The translations under genes and the position numbers were made by a program. Below, piece after piece: positions 14,550 through 23,830 of a DNA stretch of 64,000 nt. How positions within the stretch are numbered: position 1 is the first letter of the stretch; every line of letters starts with the position of its first letter. Source of the stretch: Duganella rivi. Lineage in GTDB: Bacteria > Pseudomonadota > Gammaproteobacteria > Burkholderiales > Burkholderiaceae_D. The DNA lies in the NCBI RefSeq assembly GCF_009857435.1, contig NZ_WWCK01000006.1, positions 173,029 through 237,028 on the forward strand, in the 5' to 3' direction. The notes below the pieces were generated by a model that saw only the letters and a program-made list of their open reading frames with translations, was not told the DNA's origin and did not search any database.

Positions 14550-17500
14550 TCAGGCGGCGTGCGGCGCGCTTGCCTCGACCGGCTTGCCGAAGTTCGCCAG
14601 CAACATGGCTTCTTTCTGCTTGGCGGCTTTCAGATGGCGCTCTTTGACGTGGCCGTAGCCGCGGATGTCTTCCGGGATGCTGGCGATGGCTACCGCTTGC
14701 GACAGGTTTTCTGCCGTTAGTTTAGGCAGCAGGCCAGTCACGGTTTGGCGGTATTCGCCGATCAAGGCGCGTTCCGTCTTGCGTTCTGCCGTGTAGCCGA
14801 AGACGTCCAGCGCGGTGCCGCGCAGGCCTTTGAACTTGGCCAGCACGCCGAAGGCTTTCATCACCCATGGGCCGAATTCCTGCTTGATCAAATGGCCCTG
14901 CGCGTCGTGCTTGGCCATCAGCGGTGGTGCGAGGTGGAATTTCAGCTTGATCTCACCGTCGAACATGCCGGCTACTTTCTGCTGGAAGGCGCCGTCGGTG
15001 TACAGGCGCGCGACTTCGTATTCGTCCTTGTAGGCCATCAGCTTGTAGTAGTAGCGTGCCACGGCTTCGGTCAGGCGGGTGGTTTTACCCAGCTTAGCCT
15101 CTTCCGCTCGGACCTGGTCAACAAACGATTTATACTGTTTAGCATAATTCGCGTCCTGGTAAGCAGTCAGCAACTCCACGCGCTTGGCGATCAAGTCGTC
15201 CAGCGTTTGGATGCGTTTGAACTCGATCACTTTCGCTGGCGTGGTCAGCTTGGTCACCGAGCCCAGATCGTGCGCCGCCGTGCGGCCCCAGTGGAACGCG
15301 GCCTTGTTGAAGGCCACCGACACGCCGTTCAGTTCAATCGCCTTGATCAGCGCAGCTTCGCTCAGCGGCACATGGCCTTTCTGGAAAGCGTAGCCCAGCA
15401 TGAACATATTGGTGGCGATGGAGTCGCCCATCAGCGCGGTGGCGATTTGGCCGGCATCCACGAAGTCCACGTTGTCGTTACCGCAGGCGCGGATGATTTC
15501 ACCACGCGAACCGGCATCCGGGAACTGCCAGTCCGGGTTCTTCACAAAAGCCGCCGTCGAGGAACCGGTCGAGTTGATCATCGCGTGCGTGCGGCCTTCG
15601 CCCATGCGCGACAAGGCGTCACGCGAGGCAGTCACGATCAGATCACAGCCGATGACCAGATCAGCGCTGCCAGTGCCAACACGGGTCGAGTGCAAATCGC
15701 TTTGCTTGTCCGCCAAGCGCACGTGCGACATCACCGGGCCGCCCTTCTGCGCCAGGCCACTCATATCCAGCACAATCGCGCCCTTGTTTTCCACGTGCGC
15801 AGCCATCGCCAGAATTTGGCCGACCGTCACCACGCCAGTGCCGCCGATACCGGTGATCAGGATGCCGAACGGCGTCGCGGTCGATGGCAATACCGGCGTA
15901 GGCAGCACCACTTGCGGGCCATCGCCAACAGCGGCCTTCTTCGGCTTCTTCAGGGCGCCGCCTTCCACCGTCACAAAGCTCGGGCAGAAACCGGTGGTGC
16001 AGGAGAAGTCCTTGTTGCACGACGATTGGTTGATCTGGCGCTTGCGGCCCAGTTCCGTCTCCAGCGGCTCCACGGACAGGCAGTTCGATTGCACCGAGCA
16101 GTCGCCGCAGCCTTCGCACACGGCTTCGTTGATCACGGCGCGCTTGGCTGGATCCGGGTACTCGTTGCGTTTCCGGCGGCGGCGTTTTTCGGACGCACAG
16201 GTTTGATCGTAGATCATGGCCGACACGCCCGGCTGGTCACGCAGTTCGCGCTGCACGTCCATCAATTCGCTGCGATGGCGCACGGTGACGCCCGGCGCCC
16301 AGTTGTAATCGGCCGGGTATTTATCCGGTTCGTCGGTGACGACGATAATCGGCGTGACGCCTTCCGCCGCGATCTGGCGCGAGATCATGCCGGGATCGAG
16401 CGGGCCGTCAAACGTTTGGCCGCCGGTCATTGCTACCGCGTCGTTGAACAAAATCTTGTAAGTGATGTTGACCTTGGCCGCAACCGCTGCGCGTATCGCC
16501 AAGATCCCCGAGTGGAAGTAAGTGCCGTCACCTAGGTTGGTGAACACGTGCTTCTCGTTGGTGAACGGTGCCTGCCCCACCCACGTCACGCCTTCCGCGC
16601 CCATATGGGTAAAGGTGGAGGTCTCGCGATCCATCCACAGCACCATGTAGTGGCAGCCGATACCTGCCAGCGCGCGCGAACCTTCAGGCACCTTGGTCGA
16701 AGAATTGTGCGGGCAGCCGGAGCAGAAGAACGGCGTACGGTCGGTCTGCGGATTGGCCTTGGTCGGCAGCGTTTTCAACGCCGCTTCTTTCGCTTCCAGG
16801 TAAGCCACGCGTTCCTGCACGCGCTTGGCGACAGGATGGCCGTCGCAGTAGTGCGCGATGCGCGACGCGATGGCGCGCGCGATCTGCGCTGGATTCAGTT
16901 CGTAGGTTGCAGGCAGCAGCCAATCACCGTGGCCGGTCTTGCCCTTGTTGCTCCATTCGCCGGTATCATCGAACTTGCCAACCACGCGTGGACGCTGGCC
17001 GTCCGGCAGGTTGTACAACTCTTCCTTCAGCGCGTATTCGAGAATCTGGCGCTTCTCTTCCACCACCAGGATTTCATCGAGACCCTTGGCAAATTCGTGC
17101 ACGCCGTCCGCTTCCAGCGGCCACGTCATGCCGATCTTGTACAGGCGGATGCCGATATCGGCAGCGGCTTGTTCGTCAATGCCCAAGTCGGCCAGCGCCT
17201 GGCGCGTATCGAGATACGATTTGCCGGCGGTGATGATGCCGATCTTCGGCTTCGGCGAATCCCAGATAATTTTGTTCAGCTTATTGGCGCGGCAGTAGGC
17301 CAGTGCGGCGTACCACTTGTAGCTGTTCATGCGGACTTCCATATCCAGCACGGTGTCCGGCCAGCGGATATTCAGGCCGCCTTCAGGCAGTTCGAAATCG
17401 GTCGGCAGTTCGATCTGCACGCGGTCTGGATCGAAGTCCACCACGGCGCCCGATTCGATAATGTCGGTCACGCACTTCATCGACACCCACAAGCCGGTGT

Positions 17501-18113
17501 AGCGGCTCATCGCCCACGCGTGCAGGCCGTAATCGATGTATTCCTGCACCGAGGCTGGGTACAGCACCGGGATGCCGCAGGCGTTCAGGATGTGATCCGA
17601 CTGGTGCGCGGTGGACGACGATTTGGCCGCGTGGTCGTCACCAGCCAATACCAGCACGCCGCCGTGTTTCGCGGAGCCGGCGTTGTTGGCATGTTTGAAT
17701 ACGTCGCCGCAGCGGTCTACGCCCGGGCCCTTGCCGTACCACATGGAGAAGACGCCGTCGTATTTAGCGTCTTTGAAAAGATTGGTTTGCTGCGTGCCCC
17801 AGACGGCGGTCGCCGCGAGGTCTTCATTCATCCCTGGATGGAATTTGACGTGATGTTCGTCGAGGTACTTCTTGGCCTTCATGGCCGTCATATCGACGCT
17901 GGTCACCGGCGAACCGCGATAACCGGTGATGTAGCCGGCCGTGTTCAAACCTGCTTTCAGGTCGCGCTCGCGCTGCATCATCGGCAGGCGAATCAGCGCC
18001 TGCGTACCGGTCATAAAAGCGCGGCCGCGTTCCAGCGTCCACTTGTCGTCCAGCGTGATCTCTTCCGGGTTGATAGCCGGATCTAGCTGCATACCCTTGT
18101 GAGGTGCATTCAT
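14550..18113 (-). CDS. Fused indolepyruvate (arylpyruvate):ferredoxin oxidoreductase
   Basis: 1187 residues from ATG 18113 with a GGAGACAAC ribosome site. It is the single-chain form in which the thiamin-diphosphate alpha/beta parts and the gamma part are fused. The N-terminal third has the pyrimidine-binding region (AGYITGYRGSPVTSVD). The middle has the ThDP pyrophosphate domain (AGIGCHYMVLWMDRETSTFTHMGAEG). Around residue 660 is a cysteine-rich stretch (CEGCGDCSVQSNC and CNKDFSCTTGFC) for Fe-S clusters. The gamma-like domain starts at ILITGIGGTGVVTVGQILA. The enzyme decarboxylates aryl-pyruvates to aryl-acetyl-CoA with reduction of an electron carrier. Placement 125 bases behind hppD, without a clear terminator between, points to shared transcription and phenylalanine/tyrosine keto-acid breakdown. 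Confidence 0.92.
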   Translation of the reverse strand: MNAPHKGMQLDPAINPEEITLDDKWTLERGRAFMTGTQALIRLPMMQRERDLKAGLNTAGYITGYRGSPVTSVDMTAMKAKKYLDEHHVKFHPGMNEDLAATAVWGTQQTNLFKDAKYDGVFSMWYGKGPGVDRCGDVFKHANNAGSAKHGGVLVLAGDDHAAKSSSTAHQSDHILNACGIPVLYPASVQEYIDYGLHAWAMSRYTGLWVSMKCVTDIIESGAVVDFDPDRVQIELPTDFELPEGGLNIRWPDTVLDMEVRMNSYKWYAALAYCRANKLNKIIWDSPKPKIGIITAGKSYLDTRQALADLGIDEQAAADIGIRLYKIGMTWPLEADGVHEFAKGLDEILVVEEKRQILEYALKEELYNLPDGQRPRVVGKFDDTGEWSNKGKTGHGDWLLPATYELNPAQIARAIASRIAHYCDGHPVAKRVQERVAYLEAKEAALKTLPTKANPQTDRTPFFCSGCPHNSSTKVPEGSRALAGIGCHYMVLWMDRETSTFTHMGAEGVTWVGQAPFTNEKHVFTNLGDGTYFHSGILAIRAAVAAKVNITYKILFNDAVAMTGGQTFDGPLDPGMISRQIAAEGVTPIIVVTDEPDKYPADYNWAPGVTVRHRSELMDVQRELRDQPGVSAMIYDQTCASEKRRRRKRNEYPDPAKRAVINEAVCEGCGDCSVQSNCLSVEPLETELGRKRQINQSSCNKDFSCTTGFCPSFVTVEGGALKKPKKAAVGDGPQVVLPTPVLPSTATPFGILITGIGGTGVVTVGQILAMAAHVENKGAIVLDMSGLAQKGGPVMSHVRLADKQSDLHSTRVGTGSADLVIGCDLIVTASRDALSRMGEGRTHAMINSTGSSTAAFVKNPDWQFPDAGSRGEIIRACGNDNVDFVDAGQIATALMGDSIATNMFMLGYAFQKGHVPLSEAALIKAIELNGVSVAFNKAAFHWGRTAAHDLGSVTKLTTPAKVIEFKRIQTLDDLIAKRVELLTAYQDANYAKQYKSFVDQVRAEEAKLGKTTRLTEAVARYYYKLMAYKDEYEVARLYTDGAFQQKVAGMFDGEIKLKFHLAPPLMAKHDAQGHLIKQEFGPWVMKAFGVLAKFKGLRGTALDVFGYTAERKTERALIGEYRQTVTGLLPKLTAENLSQAVAIASIPEDIRGYGHVKERHLKAAKQKEAMLLANFGKPVEASAPHAA

Positions 18114-18238
18114 GTTGTCTCCAATATTCTCAAACACAAACCGCCACAGTGCCGGGTAGGCTCTGCGGCGTTGGCGCCGGTGCTCGGTCTATGTGCTTTG
18201 CTACCGGCTTTGGTATTACTCTACTCCGAATCTACAAC

Positions 18239-19357
18239 TTAGGCAGTCGCTTTGCTCGGATCTTGCAGCACGCCGCGTTTGATCTGATCCAGTTCGATCG
18301 ATTCAAACAGCGCGCGGAAGTTGCCTTCGCCGAAACCTTGGTCGCCTTTGCGCTGGATGATCTCGAAGAAGATTGGGCCAATCACGTTCTGGGTGAAGAT
18401 TTGCAGCAGCAGTTCACGCTCGTTCTCGTTGCTGTGGCCATCGATCAGGATGCGCAGGCGGCGCAGGTCTTCCAGGCGCTCGCCGTGGTTAGGCAGGCGG
18501 CGGTTCACCAGCTCGTAGTAGGTCTCGATGGTGTCCTGGAAGTTGATCTCGGCCTTCTTCATGGCTTCAATCGACGAGTAGATATCGTCGGTGCCCAGCG
18601 CGATGTGCTGGATGCCTTCGCCGTGGTACTCGTCCAGATATTCTGCGATCTGCGATTTATCGTCCGACGACTCATTGATCGGAATGCGTACCTTGCCGCA
18701 TGGGGAAGTCATGGCTTTCGACTTCAGGCCGGTCAGCTTGCCCTCGATGTCGAAGTAGCGCACTTCGCGGAAGTTGAACATCTTCTCGTAGAAGTCTGCC
18801 CATTCCTTCATGCGGCCACGGTGCACGTTGTTGGTCAGGTGGTCGATGTAGGTCAGGCCGTGGCCAACCGGGTTGGCTTCCGCGCCCGGAATAGCGACGA
18901 AGTCCACGTCGTAGATGCTGATGTCGCCGATCGCGCCTTGCGCGCCGCCGTTCTTGCCGCGCCAGCGGTCAACCAGATAAATCAGCGAATCGCCCACGCC
19001 TTTAATCGCAGGGATGTTCAGCTCCATCGGGCCGGTCTTGTTATCGAAGCCCCAGGCGCCCTTCTCCAGCGCCGATTTGTAGGCGAACGCCGAATCCTGC
19101 ACGCGGATGCCGATCGCGCACACGGACGGGCCGTGGTGACGGGCGAAACGCTGGGCGAAGGAGTCCTTCTCGGCATTGATGATGAAGTTAATGTCGCCTT
19201 GACGGTACAGGGTCACGTCCTTGTGGCGATGGCGGGCGATGGCGGTAAAGCCCATGCTCTCGAACAGCGCGCCGAGGGCTTTGGGATCAGGTGCGGCGTA
19301 CTCGACGAACTCAAAACCGTCGGTGCCCATTGGGTTATCCCATGGCTGGAATTTCAT
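18239..19357 (-). CDS. hppD: 4-hydroxyphenylpyruvate dioxygenase
   Basis: 372 residues from ATG 19357, preceded by AAGGAGACC. It converts 4-hydroxyphenylpyruvate to homogentisate in tyrosine catabolism using Fe(II). Two vicinal-oxygen-chelate domains are visible. The metal ligands fall in HGPSVCAIGIRV-like, HIALGTDDIYSS and LLQIFTQ-x-N segments, with the C-terminal GNFRALFESIELDQI typical of the family. It is divergent from an Lrp/AsnC regulator with a palindromic candidate operator between, and upstream of the arylpyruvate oxidoreductase. Confidence 0.95.
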   Translation of the reverse strand: MKFQPWDNPMGTDGFEFVEYAAPDPKALGALFESMGFTAIARHRHKDVTLYRQGDINFIINAEKDSFAQRFARHHGPSVCAIGIRVQDSAFAYKSALEKGAWGFDNKTGPMELNIPAIKGVGDSLIYLVDRWRGKNGGAQGAIGDISIYDVDFVAIPGAEANPVGHGLTYIDHLTNNVHRGRMKEWADFYEKMFNFREVRYFDIEGKLTGLKSKAMTSPCGKVRIPINESSDDKSQIAEYLDEYHGEGIQHIALGTDDIYSSIEAMKKAEINFQDTIETYYELVNRRLPNHGERLEDLRRLRILIDGHSNENERELLLQIFTQNVIGPIFFEIIQRKGDQGFGEGNFRALFESIELDQIKRGVLQDPSKATA

Positions 19358-19443
19358 GCAGGTCTCCTTATCGAATAGCGCACAGTATAGACCCGCCTTG
19401 GCAGCATTAAATTGCAAACCATTCCCACGCTCAGCCATTTTGA

Positions 19444-19456
19444 GCAATAATATTGC
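19444..19456. promoter_or_regulatory. Candidate Lrp/AsnC operator
   Basis: GCAATAATATTGC is an inverted repeat with 6-bp arms around one base, AT-rich at the centre as in many Lrp-family sites. It lies 27 bases before the regulator start and about 90 bases before hppD. Inferred only. Confidence 0.4.
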
Positions 19457-19482
19457 CTTAGTTCCGAATTTCCGAGGTATTT

Positions 19483-20004
19483 ATGACCAAAATCGCGCTA
19501 GATAAAACCGACCGTAAAATTTTGTCCATTTTGCAGTCGGATGGGCGGCTGTCGAATCAGGACGTGGCCGAGCTGGTCGCGCTGTCGCCGTCGCCGTGCC
19601 TGCGCCGCATCAAGCGGCTGGAAGAAGCGGGCGTGATCCGCCAGTACGTGGCGCTGCTGGACCCAGACAAGATCGGCCTGGGCCTGCTGGCCTATGTGAA
19701 CGTGCGGCTGGAAAAGCACAGCGAAGCGGCGGCGCACAGCAACGCGCGCGCGCTTGGTGCGGCCAACGCGCCGCCATCGCCACGCCAGGATTTCGCCGAA
19801 GCGGTGGCGCAGTGGCCGGAAGTAGTGGCCTGCTACGCCATGACCGGCGAGATGGACTACCTGCTGCGCGTGCACGTGGAAGATATGGATCACTTCTCGC
19901 GCTTCATGATGGCAACCCTGCTGCGCCATCCGGCGGTGTTGGACGTGAAGTCCTCGTTCGCTCTCCAGCGCGTCAAGGACACCACGGCCCTGCCGCTGGT
20001 TTAA
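19483..20004 (+). CDS. Lrp/AsnC-family transcriptional regulator of tyrosine breakdown
   Basis: 173 residues. Residues 6-60 are the AsnC helix-turn-helix (LDKTDRKILSILQSDGRLSN, CLRRIKRLEEAGVI). The ligand-sensing RAM domain follows, with CYAMTGEMDYLLRV. Compared with ordinary 150-160-residue relatives there is an extra stretch around residues 81-101 (EAAAHSNARALGAANAPPSP) in the dimer/RAM domain. Being divergent from hppD it probably responds to an aromatic amino acid. Its TAA overlaps the TAA of the convergent dsbD gene: both stops lie within one TTAA at 20001-20004. Confidence 0.9.
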   Translation: MTKIALDKTDRKILSILQSDGRLSNQDVAELVALSPSPCLRRIKRLEEAGVIRQYVALLDPDKIGLGLLAYVNVRLEKHSEAAAHSNARALGAANAPPSPRQDFAEAVAQWPEVVACYAMTGEMDYLLRVHVEDMDHFSRFMMATLLRHPAVLDVKSSFALQRVKDTTALPLV

Positions 20005-21806
20005 GAAGAGATATGCCGCGCCAGGTGCTGCACGAACGGCGCCGGCGCGAGGAAGCCGATCACGCGGCTGTTAGGGATTTCTTTGCCGCCGTTGAACAGG
20101 ATAATGCCCGGTGGCCCGAATAGGCCGAAGCGTTTCATCAGTTCTTTGTCATCGGCGTTGTTGGCAGTGACGTCGACTTGCAGCAGCCGCACTTGTTTCA
20201 GCTTGCCCGCTACTTCTGTCTTGGAGAAGGTGAAGCGTTCCATCTCTTTGCAAGAGACACACCAGTCGGCGTAGAAGTCCAGCATCACAGGGGTGGTGCT
20301 GGAAGCGAGGATGTGGTCCAGTTCTGCAGCGGTCTTGATGCGGTTGAAACGCACTTCCCCCGCCGGCTGTTCAACATGCGCGACGCTCAGGTGGCCCAAC
20401 GGTTGCAGCACGTCGCGGCCTGCACTCGCAGCCCCTGCCAATTCAAACAGGCCGCCAATCAGGAAAACGATACCTAGCGTTTTGCCTACATAGGCACGCA
20501 GTTGAGCGCCGGATTGCAGCGGTTCAAATACGTGCAGGAATACCGCACACAACAACGCGAACACGCCCCACAGCAGCATGTTGACGGTGACCGGGAACAC
20601 CGGCGACACCATCCAGATGGCGACTGCAATCAGCAGCAAGCCGAAGACTTTTTTCACGCCGTTCATCCATGCGCCGGCACGCGGCAGCAGGCTACCTGCC
20701 GAGACGCCGGTCAGCAGCAGCGGCACGCTCATGCCGGCCGCCATCGAGAACAAGGCCCAGCCGCCAGTCCACACATTGCGCGTTTGACTGATGTAGAGCA
20801 GTGCACCGGCCAGCGGACCTGCGACACACGGGCCGACGATCAGTGCCGACAAAGCGCCCATCACGAATACGCCGGCGAATTTGCCGCCACTCATGCCGCT
20901 GCTTTTTTCACTGAGGCGGGATTGCAGGCCGCTAGGAAGTTGTAGCTGATAGACGTCGAACATGGAGAGCGCCAGCACCACCAGCAACGCACCAAATGTC
21001 AGCAGCACCCAGGGCTTTTGCAGCGCGCCGGCGAGGCCTTCGCCAGCCAAACCCGCCGCTACGCCCAGCGAGGTATAGACCAGCGCCATGCTGAGCGAGT
21101 ACGCAGCCGCCAATGCGAAGCCGCGTCCACGCGACACGCTGCCTTCGCCGACGATGATCGAGGACAGAATAGGCACCATCGGCAGCACGCACGGCGTGAA
21201 CGACAGCAGCAGGCCGAAAGCGAGGAAGGCCAGCCCGATACGCCACGCGCTGCCGCTTTGCAGCGTGCGCTGGGCCAGCGAGCTGTCGTCTTCCGGCGCC
21301 GCGGCAGCCGGCGCGGTGAGCGCAGCTGGCGTTGCGGCCGCCGCGTCAGCGAGTGCAGGCGCGGCCGCCGCATCGTCGATAGCAGCAAGCCTACCCGGTG
21401 CGGCTGGATCGACACGATATCGTTGCGTCGCCGGCGAGTAGCACAGGCCAGCATCCGCACAGCCCTGATAGCCCACTGTCAGCGTAAACAGCACACTGCC
21501 CTTCACCGGCAGATCAACCACCAGCTTATCCTGATACGTCTCCATCTCCTTGTTGAAATTCTCATCGAACTTGCGCAGCCCTGCCGGCAGCGCAGGCGCC
21601 TCCACACTGCCATCGAAACTCAAACGATCCCGATACAAGTGATAGCCCGGCGCGATCACCCACGTCAGCCGCAGCGTGCGCGCATCGCGCAACTCGCCCT
21701 GTAACTGGAACGCCTGCTGCGGCTCCAGAAAGTCTCCAGCCCTCGCCCACGCGCAGCACAACATCACCAAAGCCAACAAGGCCCGCATCCATTTTTGCAT
21801 GTTCAT
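20001..21806 (-). CDS. dsbD: Thiol:disulfide interchange protein DsbD
   Basis: 601 residues with signal peptide (MNMQKWMRALLALVMLCCAWARA). The periplasmic alpha domain contains GCADAGLCYSP. The eight-helix membrane domain has the two redox cysteines in FTPCVLPMVPIL and VGPCVAGPLAG. The C-terminal thioredoxin domain contains YADWCVSCKEMERF. It carries electrons from cytosolic thioredoxin to periplasmic thiol proteins. Its start overlaps the stop of apbE (ATGA), so it is the last gene of the redox operon starting near 27 kb, and a natural electron source for the TlpA-like thioredoxin at 24043. Confidence 0.93.
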   Translation of the reverse strand: MNMQKWMRALLALVMLCCAWARAGDFLEPQQAFQLQGELRDARTLRLTWVIAPGYHLYRDRLSFDGSVEAPALPAGLRKFDENFNKEMETYQDKLVVDLPVKGSVLFTLTVGYQGCADAGLCYSPATQRYRVDPAAPGRLAAIDDAAAAPALADAAAATPAALTAPAAAAPEDDSSLAQRTLQSGSAWRIGLAFLAFGLLLSFTPCVLPMVPILSSIIVGEGSVSRGRGFALAAAYSLSMALVYTSLGVAAGLAGEGLAGALQKPWVLLTFGALLVVLALSMFDVYQLQLPSGLQSRLSEKSSGMSGGKFAGVFVMGALSALIVGPCVAGPLAGALLYISQTRNVWTGGWALFSMAAGMSVPLLLTGVSAGSLLPRAGAWMNGVKKVFGLLLIAVAIWMVSPVFPVTVNMLLWGVFALLCAVFLHVFEPLQSGAQLRAYVGKTLGIVFLIGGLFELAGAASAGRDVLQPLGHLSVAHVEQPAGEVRFNRIKTAAELDHILASSTTPVMLDFYADWCVSCKEMERFTFSKTEVAGKLKQVRLLQVDVTANNADDKELMKRFGLFGPPGIILFNGGKEIPNSRVIGFLAPAPFVQHLARHISS

Positions 21807-22696
21807 GTCAGATCCCTATACAACATCTTCCCTTCATCATCGACAGCCAGATAAGCCATCCCCGACGCATCCAGAAAATCCAATCCATCCCGCTGCTTCA
21901 ACATCGCGATCGTCGAACAACTTCCCGCTGCCGCAGCCACCGGCGCAAGCACGCTCACCGAACGCCAATACCGCACCGGCATGCCATCGCGCGGATCGAG
22001 AATGTGGCAATAGCGCTGTCCATCCAATTCAAAGTACCGCTCGTAATCGCCACTGGTCGCCAGCGCGCCCTCGCTGATCGGAATCGTCGCCAGCACACCA
22101 TCCGCCTCACGCGGATGCTGAATCCCGATAGTCCACGGCTGCCCATCCTCATGCGGCCCGATGAAACGCATATCGCCGCCGAGATTCACGTAGCCATGCC
22201 GCACACCCGCATCAGCCAGCAACGCCGCTGCGCGATCCGCCGCGTACTCCTTGCCAAAACCGCCGAAATCAATCTCCATTCCGGCCAGCGGCAAATACAC
22301 ACCGTTCTCACCGTGCTCTACACGATGCCAGCCGACCAGCTCCAGCAAGGGCTCCAGCTGCGCCGCCGATGGCACGCGCGGCTGGCGAAAATCCCAGGCC
22401 CGCCGCAGCACGCCGGACGTAATGTCGAACAAACCGCTGCTTGCACCGAACAGCACATCGGCATAGACCAGCAAATCACTGGTCTCACGATCACACGCCA
22501 CCGCTTTGCGGCCAGCCGCCCCGTTGATGCGCGAAACGATGCTGTCCGACTGGTAGCGCGAATACTTGCGCTCAATCCGTCGCACCTCATTCACCGCCAT
22601 CTGCACCAGTTGCTGCGCGCGCGCTCCGTCCGATGTGGACAGCCGAACCTCGCAGCGGCCGCCCATCGCGTTAAACGAAGTACGCGCTTCTACCAT
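21803..22696 (-). CDS. apbE: FAD:protein FMN transferase
   Basis: 297 residues. It transfers FMN from FAD onto a Ser/Thr of an exported target protein, with Mg. Visible family marks are FNAMGGRCEVRL near the start, the RKYSRYQSDSIVSRIN stretch, ITSGVLRRAWDF, IDFGGFGKEYAADRAA, GYVNLGGDMRFIG and HILDPRDGMPV. The usual N-terminal lipoprotein or signal sequence is absent: the frame begins MVEARTSFNAMGG, so export is not explained by this start. An upstream extension is limited because it already overlaps the DUF3570 stop by 7 bases. Its probable substrate is the DUF3570 protein encoded just upstream, which has a D-x-x-S-G-A-S motif. Confidence 0.92.
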   Translation of the reverse strand: MVEARTSFNAMGGRCEVRLSTSDGARAQQLVQMAVNEVRRIERKYSRYQSDSIVSRINGAAGRKAVACDRETSDLLVYADVLFGASSGLFDITSGVLRRAWDFRQPRVPSAAQLEPLLELVGWHRVEHGENGVYLPLAGMEIDFGGFGKEYAADRAAALLADAGVRHGYVNLGGDMRFIGPHEDGQPWTIGIQHPREADGVLATIPISEGALATSGDYERYFELDGQRYCHILDPRDGMPVRYWRSVSVLAPVAAAAGSCSTIAMLKQRDGLDFLDASGMAYLAVDDEGKMLYRDLT

Positions 22697-23820
22697 GATC
22701 GATTGACGGAGATTTGCAGCGTCTGCGCGCGCAACGCATCGAGTCCCGGACTACCCGCATGGAACAAACGCCAACTACCGCGCTGCTGATACGCCGACAC
22801 CTTGGCGTCCACAGACCACAGCTTGTCAATCTGCTTGCTAACCTTCAGCGCCGCCGTCACCGCGCCAAATCCCGACAAACGCTGATCGGCCGACGTATAG
22901 CCGCTGCCGTTGTACCCTGGCGGGAATGGCGCGCCTAACCTGCTGTCGTAAACCGGATCGTAGTAAAAGCTGGCCGCGCTCTGCGTGTACAAGCGCAGCT
23001 CCGGCGTCACCGTCCAACCGTCCGCCAACGGCTGCACATACTCGCCGCCCAGCGTGTGCCCACGCACGCCGAAGCTGTCGCGGTAATAGCGGTAGGACAG
23101 CCGGCTGGTGCCGCCAGTCGATGCAATGTGATGATTCCAGCGCGCCAGCAGCGTGCTTTCGGAACGGTCACGCGGACGATTATCAAATGCCTTGTACGGA
23201 TCGGAGAAATAGCCGCTGCCGCTGTCGTGGCTCAACGTCAGCTGCGCCACGTCGTTCACCGTCAGCACCTGCGTTACGCCGAGCAGGAAGTTAGTCGTGC
23301 GCTTACGCTCATTGCTGACGATGTGATTGACCGGATCGATACGGTCGTCGGAATGGCCGATACCGGCGCTCCACGTAGTGTTGCGGTCTTCGCTCTCATA
23401 ACTGCCTTGCAGCGACAGTGCGCGCGACACGTAATCATGCTCAGTCGAGTAAGCGGCACCCAACGTCACGCTGCCGCGCTCCAGATAGCGCGTAACGGAA
23501 GCATCGCCAGCCTTGCGGTCATCGCTCATGCGCGACGCGCCCGACACCGCCGTGTGATAGCGCGGCGAAGCTCCCGACACATCATCCGCCACCACCGAGC
23601 CGCTGATGCTCCACACACCAGCCACCGGCGCCATCACAGAAACCGACGGCGCATGTACGCGGATGCGATCCAATCCCGATTGGCTATCACGGTAATCGAG
23701 ATAGCCCACGCTGATAACGCCATTGGTCGGCGGTGCTTCGGCGTGCGCCTGCACGCCCGGCAGCATCAGCGCCGCCGCAAGGATCGATGCGGCCTTGCCG
23801 CTGTCTTGGTTGATTGTCAT
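22690..23820 (-). CDS. DUF3570 protein, candidate flavinylated outer-membrane/periplasmic protein
   Basis: 376 residues from ATG 23820, which begins a signal peptide (MTINQDSGKAASILAAALML...AHA); the longer open frame upstream has no signal. The rest is rich in alternating strands ending in aromatics (YYRDSFGVRG, LRLYTQSAASFYYDP, final strand LQISVNRSW), which suggests an outer-membrane beta-barrel. Residues D79-D-V-S82-G-A-S85 match the D-x-x-(S/T)-G-A-(S/T) sequence at which ApbE attaches FMN in NqrC/RnfG-type proteins. A second SGAS at 93-96 lacks the Asp. DUF3570 function is unknown. It sits between DUF4266 and apbE in an overlapping operon. Confidence 0.8.
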   Translation of the reverse strand: MTINQDSGKAASILAAALMLPGVQAHAEAPPTNGVISVGYLDYRDSQSGLDRIRVHAPSVSVMAPVAGVWSISGSVVADDVSGASPRYHTAVSGASRMSDDRKAGDASVTRYLERGSVTLGAAYSTEHDYVSRALSLQGSYESEDRNTTWSAGIGHSDDRIDPVNHIVSNERKRTTNFLLGVTQVLTVNDVAQLTLSHDSGSGYFSDPYKAFDNRPRDRSESTLLARWNHHIASTGGTSRLSYRYYRDSFGVRGHTLGGEYVQPLADGWTVTPELRLYTQSAASFYYDPVYDSRLGAPFPPGYNGSGYTSADQRLSGFGAVTAALKVSKQIDKLWSVDAKVSAYQQRGSWRLFHAGSPGLDALRAQTLQISVNRSW

Positions 23821-23830
23821 AGAATCGCTT

